Assembly: GCA_030549495.1 (NCBI GenBank)
Contig: JAUIRK010000961.1
Span: 1 to 64,000, forward strand
Length of the DNA: 64,000 nt
Direction: 5' to 3'
Origin: Nectonema munidae
Taxonomy: Eukaryota > Nematomorpha > Nectonematoida > Nectonematidae
The position numbers were made by a program, and so were the translations under genes. Below are positions 47,101 to 59,100 of this stretch, piece after piece; the first letter of the stretch is position 1; the number at the start of each line of letters is the position of its first letter. A model generated the notes under the pieces. That model made no database searches, was not told the origin of the DNA, and saw only the letters and a program-made list of their open reading frames with translations.

Positions 47101-50100
47101 ATTTGTCCTTGCACAAATTCCTATATGTTTACGCATAAAATTTAAGATGCATCTTTTTTAAATTTTTAGCTTTTATTGTAATAAGATTTTTATTACACCT
47201 ATTTTCACACTTGAGTTAGGTCCTTTTAATTTCTCAACATTTTTTAAAATAACGACTCAACGATAGAATCAATCTATCTATTCTATCTGTTTGGGATTTT
47301 TGTAGTGGTTAGAGCTTTGTGATTTTACCACTGGGAGCCTTTCCTATCGAAAATCAACGTTGTTTTGAGGATTTGGTACATTTGGTTTTTACTTCGCCAT
47401 GACTTCTAGGCACATCGCACATGATGTAACGTACACTTACAATTCAAGACTATTTTTTACCCAAGAGCGCATAACAGAAGTCTATGAAGAGTAGACCCGC
47501 GCCATTTTTTAAAACTGCTCGGGTACAGATTCATTTTTGAAAATACGTCTAATTTGTAGTTTGTTTATAGCCATTATATTGTCGCATAATGAGTGTAATG
47601 ATACAAGAGGAGTTTCATAGAAACAACAAACACACTCTATTAATCACGTAAAGATAAATGAGATAAATGATCCTAATATCTAAATCCAAGAATAATTGTT
47701 GTCATCTAAAACAAATAGATGATTTTAACATGATTGTATTTACCTTTGAAGAAAAAAAACCCTACTCCTATAATGTCATTCTCACGCAAGTTTCATTAGC
47801 GTCTTTTTAAGCGTAGAAAATATATTTTGAGCTGTTCTATTTGTTAAATATAGCTAAGGGTTATTTGTTTAAAGCCTCATATATAACACTAAATGTATCT
47901 GTAATTAACGTGTAAATATTTATATATTTTATTTCTAACTGTGTAAAATTTAAATAGCCCGAAAAATGAAGAATACTACATGTTTCAACATTATAAGTAT
48001 CATACAATTAGTTCTTTAGAAGTTTATTTTTCAATTTCAGGCAAAATTTAAACACAAAAAATTAAATGTAACGTAATAACGCAAACGTTCGAGTAAAGGT
48101 GGAAATGTTTTAGATTATGTGACTTTGAGAGCCCTTATCCATTCGGAGTAAGCGTATTTAAAAGTATCAGGAGGGGTAGTAAATTTTCTCGATTCGATTC
48201 CGATGTTGATTTCGATTATATCCTTCAATCACTAATGTAACTACTATGTATGTATGGAAGGATGGAGAATGCTATGCATGTAGTTTTATGTAGACCTGTT
48301 CAAAGTCTTTTCCTCATAATATCCAGACCAGGACTGGACTAGACCGCCACTAGTATAGTTTGAACTGAACCAAAACGGACTATAATATCTATGCACCAGA
48401 TCGAACCGAAATACAGAAATTACGGACCAAACTGAACCACCAGGATCGGTTTTAACCGAAACGTAACATGGCTACCTTTACTTAATTGTGGTAGTATCGC
48501 AAATCAACAGCTTTTGGGTTATCTTAAATACCTCAAAATGTCTATTTGTTGTATAAATGCTTTACCGTATATTGTATCTACACCTGTTCAAATTCTATTC
48601 CGTTTTTCATAATATCCAGAGCAGATCTGGACTATACGGTGTATAGTTTGAACCGGACTATAATATCTACGGACCTAGATCGGACTGGACTACAGAAATT
48701 AAGGAGTGGACCGAACTGAACCACTAGGACCGCTCTTAACCGATCCTAGTCCGGATTGTGAACAGGTCTAGTCTTATATTTAGATTGTTTTATGCAAAAC
48801 TGTCAATAAGTTGGTATATTTGTTAATGTTTGAATCCGTGCATACCTACTTTGCTACTTGCATATGTGTGTTCCAAAAAATTCATTAAAATATATAACTT
48901 TTGATCAAAATTGAAATATAAGTATATTCTTCTCTAACAGAAAAAACACGTAAAATATGTGCAAAATGCACCAAACTTTCATTTAAAAAGCGTCAAGTTT
49001 ATTCATCCAATTGAAATCACTAATATCATTGATTGACAGTGAACCTTTTTTGTTGATGATTAATTCAAATTTTTAGAATAATTTATATCCTTCTCTTCAT
49101 TTGGTGCACGCACTTACAACAGGGTATGCCTATCACTTCGCTTGCAAGAATCTCTTCTCTCAAGTGTATTCCGGGAAGCCAACGATACCAAGTGTTCTGC
49201 AATTTCTTAGAAAGCTTGGTGCAGACCTAGAAATTGATTCGTGGCAAGAAGTTAATGAGTCAACTCTTTCATCTTCCCACTTAAATATCGTATGGGTATT
49301 TTTTATACATTTTTTTAGTCCATGTCAAAATTCTTGCACTTGTAATTATCATTACCTTGTATTTTTATTTTCCACTCGGGGATTTCCTTGTAATATTGAA
49401 TCAAATTTCAGATATTTGAATTAATTTTGAAGTTGAAGTCAAAGTCAAAGCAGAATCTTGAAATCCTAAAACCATCTATGCCTGCCTGTAGAGAAATGGA
49501 GAGATTGGGAAAATGATTGCTGACAACAATTAGATATTGTGTGTTGAGTTGTATGGAGAGGCTGAAATATGGGATTTAGTGGCCTATTGTTGCTTCATCA
49601 AGGATATTTGTAAAGAACTTTGATTTGGTGCAAAGTGGAAGCTATGAAAATGAAAAACAAGCTAAATGCATCATTCTACTCTCCAGTTATTATATAAGGC
49701 TTTTTGATCTTTGAATGGTACAACTATGAAAGTTGCTGGGAAAGAAGCTTGCGAAATTAAAGGAAATTGCGCGGAGCCAGGGCTCAAATTATGAGTTTTA
49801 TGTCAAAATATTTGGATCTAGAGATCTTGAAACGATTTCCACAGCCCTTTTAGAAATTGAGAGGAGGATGGCTGCTGTTTCTGTAAAAATAATTTATAAA
49901 AAGATTGAATATATTGAGAGTGTAGATGAAAGTCTCATATACTAATTTTTTTTAACATTATTTTCTTTCTTGTTACGGCTTATATTATTTATCTTGGTAA
50001 GGAACTTTATCTTCAAAAACGCTTGATAATTTTCTAGCATGCCCACTCAACTATAAATAAGCTTTTTACAATTATTCTTTATTATAGAGACGCTTATCAG

Positions 50101-53100
50101 ATTTTTACAGAATAAATAACAAAATAAATTACATATTAAAGATTTAAAAATAGGAAAAAATCTTACATTGTCGAGGGAACTCTTCAGATATGCTTAAATA
50201 GTTAAATGGAAAATTTGTCAATGCTTAGACTTTTTAAAAGTCCTATGCCCTCGTATTTTTTCTTTTGTTTTCTATAAAAAGTCTTCTTTTCTTTCTTTCT
50301 AATCACCTATTAAAAATCCTTGTATTTAAGAATGCTCATCTCTATCTGATTGACGCGTTAATGCAAACACACGTTCTTCATTCCCTCAAGTTTGAGACGA
50401 TGTCGAAGATATTATCGTAATTGCCTATTTTCTATATTTTCTCTTTTATTGCCTTCAAATTTTGCTATTTCCATGAACAAGATAGGCCCAAATACCCTAA
50501 CTAAAAAAATATCCTATTGTGACACTCGATACTTAGTTTCATACACATAAAATTTTCATGGTGAATGTAGTTATTCTCGATGTCAGGAAGTTTCAACCAA
50601 GTGTTCAGGTTATTCCAAGGGAATTCTAATATACAGACATTTCAATGAATAACATATTGGTTATTAGTTATTTAGCTCATTTAAAGGTCAATGACATGAG
50701 AATTTTCAAAATTTGTAACAATGAAATTTAGCGTTATAATAACCAGTTACTCTAACTTGATTAAAAAACCTAACTCTAAGTCTACTCTAAAAAATTTCAG
50801 AGAAGATCATTCAAAGGATCTAAATTACTCTTTGAGTGAAAGACCAAGTACATATTAAAATGTTCTAGAACTGTTATTCCCTATTTAGGGGAAAGTTCTC
50901 ACAAAAAGGTTCATATGAAGTAAATATAATTTTTTGATGTTTTTACTCATTTGAAAATATTTTAAAACAAAAAAAATGGAAAAATTTATCAAGTGATCTA
51001 AAAAAATACTTTTCATTTAAATAAAGATAAATTTATTTGAATATTAAAATTATAAAAACACCAAACAACTTTATTATCAATAACAAATTTCATATTTTAA
51101 AAGAAATATCTTCCATGTTTAAAACTTTCGGAAGCAAACCTTGATTTTTGCTATGGATTTATTTCAATGAGACAAAGTAATGACTTTTATAAATCCAATA
51201 ATAATTTTTTTCTAATTCACGAAGCCTAAATTCATATCTTGGTGATTCAGAAATAAGTTCCTGTTGTAATATAGAGGGCATTTTTTCAGAAAGTTTTTTT
51301 GCACAAGTGCCCATTTGAATTTGCTTACTACCAATTTGAATGTAATTAATTTTTAGCTGAATGATGTGTCCACTTAGTTTTTTGTTCTTATTTTATTTGC
51401 TTTGAAATGGTGTCATTAATACGCATAAAAATTTACATACTGATTAATTTAGACAATACTTGGAAACTGCTTTGGAGATTCTTCCAGATAACATCGAAGA
51501 TCTTTTATGCCTTTGGATCAACAGTATTTGTTCTCTTATTCCCGACTACATCCAGTCAATTCAACCGCATGCTTTCTCCGTAATATTTTCTTCTTTTTTC
51601 TTTCATGAGCGCAATTTTGTAAGAGTTGAAGCATTTTTTTTAAAGAACTTTTCCCCAAATACAACACACAACATCAGAAACCTCATTTCAAATGTTCCTC
51701 AGATAAGCGATGTGATTCGGGATATTGGTGATGCCCGCTGTCTTTCATGTCTTCTCTTTTTCTACTTTCCAGACTTATTCCCCATTCAAAGTAACTGAAG
51801 CTCTCTCTTTTTCAACTTTTTTTGGTTTTCCCTGATTTCCTTATTTCCAATTTATAGTAAAAAAGAGATGCTACTTTTTGTCTATTTCGGAAGCGAGGAA
51901 TTTATTGTTTTACATGCTCCTAATAACTAAGGAAATGTTGAAGAAACAGTTGCGCACTGTAATTATCAAATTTAAATGAAAGTTGTTGCTTTATCAAATC
52001 AAATTTTGGGAAAGGACATATTTTTCAGTACCTCTTTTATTCTTTTTTAGGAATTAATTTTGCTCAAACCCTAACCCTTGAAGACTCTTTCAACAACATG
52101 TCGATAGTGGGAAGCTTTTTGGCTGACTCTTCTCTCAACACGTGTATATCATTTCCATTCTACGTGGAAGACTTTCTTGATGATAATATTGCACACGACT
52201 TATACACAAATATACTCACCTTCATTACAGATCTTTTCGTTGTTCTCGAACTCAATGAAAATCTATTTACAGACACATCTCTTTACATCGACCATTCTCC
52301 ATCCTATTTTTCGAAAGGTATGGAAAATCTTTTATATTTTATTAAAGTTAATAAGTAAGTCTTTCAAAAAGAATTTAAATGCGCTAAATTATTTGGAGTA
52401 CATAATAAATCTAAAACTATAATGGTGTTAGCCCCGATAACGAGAAGTTTAGTTTTTCTCGTTAAAAATTATAACTGGTATAGACGAATCAAATTGTTTA
52501 TGAAGCTTAAAGATTTATATTCCAAATTTAAAGAAGTGAATATCCAAAGTGCACAACAACTAATAGACAGATATTATGATTTCGTCGGTAGAGTTTTTTA
52601 ATCAAATGCTATATTTCATGTGTAAGAGTATTATATCTATCCTGTGTTTGGACTGGTCCTTTTTATAACACAACGGAAAATCAATAAAAATGATTTTGTT
52701 GATTGATGCTCTATAGTGGATTGAACGTAGAAGTGTTTTCCAAGCTTTTCCAGTCTATTATCTACAATAAATTTTTTGCTGTGTCCATCTACTAGATTGA
52801 TCCCTTGCGGATACTTTTCACTCAATTTTAGTTATTCTGAATCATTCATAATCTAAACATATTTTTTTCTTCACTTTTATCTAAATGCAGTTAAAATAGA
52901 CTTCAATAATCCGTACTCCTCAAAGCCTTTTTTTCTGAGTTGGACAAAAACTGAAAATGGGAATAATTTTTCAGAATATAATTTTAGTTAAAAAATATTA
53001 CAATAAAATGGGAAAATATGAATTATATATGGTTGTTTAGGAATTATATATGTGGTTGGTTGTAGAGGTGAATCCACAAAGATCTTAATTTTATAACTAA

Positions 53101-56100
53101 ACCCCCTAACGCCTACTTATCACTCAAAGATCATATCACCTACATCGACACTTACTGCTGTTGCGCTAGAACTGGAGCTAGCTTTCTCTACACAACTCCG
53201 GCTCCAGCATTCACAATTCCTCAAATCTTTTTAAATTGGTTTTTTATATAGTTTGAGCACTGGGTATCATGAAAAGTTTTGTTTTTAAGAATAAAGTTAA
53301 ACAAAAGTTTAATGATTTTATTTAGGATGAAATTTTGAAAAATATCAAACTTATGATATTTTTTTACATAACCACATATTGGGTAGAACAATGGAGGAAA
53401 TTCATATATGAACAAAATTTTTTAATTATTTAGTATTTGTATCATATTTTTCAAAACAAATTTCATGAAGAGGCGCATTACACTTGTCGCATATTTTCTT
53501 CGTCTTTTTTGCAGTAATCGCATATTCGCTGAGTTGAATTACTTTTTATATAATGTTCTCCAGTAGTACTATATCTAAGTTAATCACAAACTCTTCCTTT
53601 AGCAATTTTAGATCTTTTTGGACCCGTTTTAGCTTTGACGTTTGAAGGTGTTAGATACGCAAGAACGATTTTTCTTCTTACATCTAACAGATATCTTTTC
53701 ATTAGGATGTAATTTTTGATATATTCTCCATGTGTTGAAAATCGATACATCTTAATCCGTTATCGACCAGAATAATCAGACGATATATAATGTAAAGCAG
53801 AAGAGTTGTATTAAAAAGCATTAATAAACTCAGACGATTTTATTTTTCTAAAGTCGACTATGGTCGGTAACCGGTTAAACTGAATAAAAAGTGAAAAACA
53901 TCATTTTTTGATTTATATTTTAGGAGAAACTCCTTTATCTAAAAGGTCTATTCCTCCGATATATATATATATATATTTTTTATTCGTGAACTAATTTTGG
54001 TATTGAAAAGAAATGTGATTCTTCAAAGCTTGGGAAAATCTTCTTTCTTTTGTCTGAGGTTCAGCTGAGGAAAAGTTAGCACCTATTGTTTCGACTTTGT
54101 TATCTAACCACTTGACAATTAAAACCTCATTTTTTGTCAAAACTGTAAAGATTTTCTCGTCTGACTAAAGTTTTTCTCAATATTTTCGAAAGTAGCAAAG
54201 GACAATTATTACATCTATTATCTCTTATTGTTCCCGTTTCTTTGATTCGTTTTTTGACAATACTGCAAGAACATTCAAGCTGGTAAAAAAATTATCAAAT
54301 TATATTTCATAATTGGATGATAATTTTTTTAGCAATATTGAAGTCAATTTCATAATTACCCTTTCACCTAGGGGTAAATTTAACTTGTCTTCTTTGCCAA
54401 CGTAAGGATGAAAATTGAAAAGATATCCACTTGAAACACACAAACACCAAATTTTGTAGCTAAATTCTATTGGCTTATTTTTCATGAACATTTTTGCAAA
54501 ATGTATGCCGTAGTATCTCACCATCATCCCATCTAAAGAAAGCTTCTTTAAAAACACCAAATTTCAAAGCATTTTCTTACGTTGAACATTTTCTCACCTT
54601 TGTTTATTTTAAAATTATTATCATTGAAATGAATATATTTTTTAATTTCTCTAAATCTTTGTCAGGAAATAGAAACCAATGAAACTCCTGCGTAAATAGA
54701 TAGTTTCCAGTACATATTTTGCTGAGGTAAAGAATGGGAAGTTGAGAGAACTAATATTCCAATAAAAACTTTAATTTCAAATATCTCCAAACTAAAATTT
54801 AAGTCATTCTTCTGTCTCGCATACATGGTACTTTCTTTTTGTATCAAATCATAAATTTTATCATTGTAGAACTCTTCAAATAATTCTACAATGCTTTTTA
54901 TCAAATAATCTATCCAAGACAATATTATTTTGAAGAGATTAAAATTTGTATTCTTTATATCTTTTCCCCATGTACTTTCAATCTTTTTTTTACCGCATCC
55001 TCACTTTCTTTATCAAAAAAATTTCCAACAATATCTTGAATTATATCTTCTCCCAAATCGTTTTCAGAAAACTCTTTTTCATCAGTTTGATCATCGGGAT
55101 AATTCTTTATTAAAATTAACACTCAACAATACTTCTTAGAAATGTTTTTAATATAATTTGAGAGTTTTTTTTTATATTTTCAAAACATACTTTTTCAATA
55201 ATATCGCGATGAACAATTTATGTAATTTTTTTTTGAAATTACGGTTGAATTTACACATAAATTCAAGATTAGAAAAAAGGAATATATTTCAAATATTTTA
55301 TGCCGTACTCTTTCAACATGGGCTAGACTTAATATTAATCTGAATTTTTAGATGAAAATTTTGTTTATAAATAGTTTAATAACAATTTGTATTTTACATC
55401 CCATTTATGGGATAATGGGTTGATTTTGGGTTAAAGAAGAAATTTAAAAAATTTGTTACAGCATCCATCAAAAATGGGTGAATTAAAATATTTCAGTTTT
55501 TAGAGGCATCGATTTCAATTGCTTTCAAAGATTATACTTTTGAATATAATTAGACTTATCATCTAAATTTCCTGCATTTTGTGCAGAGATAGCGTTTACA
55601 AAATTGATTTTCTAACAAATGGTTTTTTCATAAATTTGCAGGTGTAAAAAGATCACAGTCCTTCGCAACATTTGGCTTTGCTAAAACTGATTTGCGTCAA
55701 ACTAAGGATCGAACTCCTCCTCCATTTGAAGTTGCATTTGTTTCCCAACTAAATCCGTAATCTTTAAGAGCATGCTAATTTTTTTTTTTTTTACAAATAA
55801 ATTGGTGCTTTCTTTTACTGTAATGGAAAAAGAGAAGCTAAAAAGTTATTTTTTTTAAATAAATTTTCAATCACAATCTCCTGACTTTTTGATACAGGAA
55901 TACAAAGTAATTAATTTAGCTCCGAAAATAAACATACTTAGGTCTAACTTAGGTCATTTTTATAATCACGATACTCTTTCTGTATTTTTTCTATTTGTAT
56001 TCTCTTCTTCCTTAACCCACTGGTGACTACAATTTTGAATAGTTCAGATCTGCTTTCTTCAATCGAATTTCGTATAGCTACAGCAGACGTTTCGAAAATG

Positions 56101-59100
56101 TAAGTAAATAGCTCATTCTTATCAAACGTCCTAAAACGAATTAATATATCTTTTCTTGGATAACTTCCTCCAATACTACTAAATAATAATAAAAGCCCTA
56201 AAATGTATACCATTAAATTAACATATCATTAGCATTATGCCATACAAAATATACAAATTCTCTCCTCAGGCTAATTTTATATGAATTACACTTGTATTCA
56301 CCCTTATCTTCATGCTCAATTTTCTCATTTAGTGCTGATACAAAGAACAACTACGCTAAAAACAATTATGATAATCTTGATAAGTATTATCATAGTTCTG
56401 AAGGCAAACATTATGAATGGACACGAATGCATCACCAGACTCAGCCTATACTTTATCGCAATAACAACAACTTTACAAATCCTGACCACCATCCCTCCAG
56501 CATTAGTATCAACAACAACGACACTTTCCAAAATATATTTCCCGGCACGCACACAGATTTTTTATCACGTGCCAACTTTTCTCCCTCATACCCCAACATC
56601 GCCACCAACCAAAATATGAGTCGTAGCATGAAAAGTATTCCACAGTGGGTTCTACAACACAAACAACACTCAGGTGATTTTCATTTATTATGCCAAAATA
56701 ACTAGTACTGAATACCGTCAGTGAAGTGATTGTTCATTTGCGACCGCATTTAAGCGCATTAAAGAAGGCATCAAATTATTTAACTTATATTTTTCTTAGA
56801 CTTCAGTTAGTCACCATATTTCCGAATTGAAGGCGGGCGTATTTGAGAAACAAAACAACGATCAATTAATTTGGCTGGACTCATTCGATGACTTATCAAA
56901 ATAAAGATATGCCAATCGTTAGGGCTTAGTCATTTAATTTTATTGAAGGCATTTCTTTACCCACTAATTATTTTGTAGCAGAGGTTGGCAAACTACAACA
57001 ATAGGTGCACATATGGGTTGTAAAGGCTCCAATATTTGAGCTCCAATATCCAAATATTTGAGAAAACATTCTAAACTTTGTTTTGTGAATGTTGTTAAAA
57101 TTCTTCGTTAACACACATTTTATCATTTTTCGGATGTCTTCTATATTTTTGTAGTAAGCATTTGTTTACCTAATTCCTTTTAAAATAAATACTGATTTAA
57201 TAAATTTGTTTTATTGTTAACAGTTGCAACAAAAATGGCAGGATCAATACTTTTTTGATATCGCTTTATTGGGAGTTTATTATTAGAAGGCTTTGATTTC
57301 TTGTTTAAAATGCTTACCGGACAACAGCCTCAGTAGGACGACTTCCAAATTAAAAATTTTGTTGAAATGTATTCATTTTTTTGGAGGTATATCGCGCTGA
57401 GGGAAGCGAATTAAGAATACAGTTATTACAGTGTAAAAAACTGTAGTATAATATATAAAGTGTAAAAGAATAAAATAGTAAAGTATGAAAAATATCCTAA
57501 TTAATCATTTGGAAAAAGGAAATGAGAAGTTTACATACGTTTTGAAAAGAACGAGTGAAAAATGTACAAAAATGTCAATCCCTACAATTCTATCAGAAGT
57601 GTGATTTGTCTCTATATGAAATTAAATAGTCTTATACAACACATCGAAATATAATTGCGTATGATGATAAAAAAATTGGAATTGTTCAGCATTCAATCAA
57701 ATTTATAAAACTTAAATGATATAGTTTTTGCTTAATTTAATTTAAAAATTATTCTTTTAGCTGTTGTCTGTCTAGCAGTTTACCCACAACCGTTAAAAAA
57801 TATGCATTAATGTTTCTTTTGATATCGCTAATAAGATAGTTGGTGATATTAGCATTTCTGCTGAAGATTCAAACATCATTTAATTTCATACCATAATTGA
57901 GCTTAAATAAGCTTTATACTTTTCATATTTTATTCCTCTATTTATTCTTAATACTCTACAAACTAAAAGCATCCAACTGTTTTGCGGGCCGTAACTGTGT
58001 CAAAATGTCCTTTATCTCATCATATGTCAGTCTTGTTCTGTGCTTTGATTATTATTGATATTCATCACTGAAAAAAGTTGCTTGCAAAGATGAGTCCTGC
58101 CAAACATATATGTATGTATTCGTATGTGTGTGTGTGTATGTCTAGATGTTTTTTTGTCAGACATGTATTAATACAAATGAATAGGAAAGTTTGTGTCAAT
58201 AATGTCAAAAAATGCATGTATGTACGATTTCGCTAACACTAAACCTAACAACCTTAACACTGACTCTAATACTAACACAAATGCGATTCTCCACAAATCC
58301 TAACCCCAGTCTATAACTTTTCAACATTTTACACATTAAGGCCCATTTAGAAATGGGTTGAACATTTGTTAATCAACTATTATGTTAATTGAGAAAAAAA
58401 ATTGAATAGTCAGAGTCAGTGGTAGAGTGCAATTTTGAATAAAACTAATGAAAATATGGAGGCAAAATCATTAAATCGTCTAATGATCTATTTTACATTG
58501 CAATATTTCAGATATGATTGAACACGCTGATGAAAACGAATGTTCCTCTAATTATACTCCTTTTCCGCCATCTTGTTATATAGACGAATCACAATGCTCT
58601 ATAAAAAATCAAAACATATATTACAACGGTAAATTTACTGCCTATACACTTTAAATACCTATATGCACAAACACTTTAAGATCTCCAAGAAGGCCATGAC
58701 TTTGAATATAACACATTAAATAATAATAATAATAATAATAGACACGCTAACAACTCCACATTTCGTAACAATCAATGGCTCAAACATCAATCCAATAATA
58801 ATAGCAATCACAATTTCGCAGTCAATGAAAGAATTTCACTAACTTCCCAATTTTTAAACTATTCCAAAGTTGTTCATGAAAACACTCGTCCCCACTCTTT
58901 CTTTCCATATGCTCCTCAAGACTTGAACAGCATTCAGCCTCCTCATGAAGTAGCGTCGAATAGAAGGCCTATCTCTATGTACACCGGACATCTCAACGAG
59001 TTCAACGCATATGCACCTTCAAATACAAATGTCATTAATTTCAAGCAATCGATCAACGATTCCAATAGCTCTGTTGCAGAATTTGATGAATCGGCTGGCC

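Larger units (their letters stand above)
41149..49076 (+). other. 7.9-kb CAMSAP intron
   Basis: It contains a ZBED hAT remnant (43780-44549), a repeat shared with 58212, a SINE (46711-46807) and a hAT-like element (48292-48770). The frames around 43429-43682 have mixed composition but no recognised domain. GGAATCGGAGG/CCGATTCC words near 41870-41900 are related to the GTCGGA-rich sequence at 59900 and 63860. No exon was recognised. Confidence 0.6.
52318..55641 (+). other. 3.3-kb CAMSAP intron
   Basis: Contains the broken piggyBac at 53455-54922 on the opposite strand, with its inserted MITE, and a (AT)n tract at 53960-53978. The AGAACTGGAGCTAG...CTCCGGCTCCAGCA segment near 53166 is a GC-richer repeat fragment. 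No exon was recognised. Confidence 0.6.

Noticed and set aside
56281-56662. Other-frame and antisense open frames around 56.3-56.7 kb
   Set aside because: They overlap the CAMSAP exon at 56333-56673, which is supported by splice phases on both sides.
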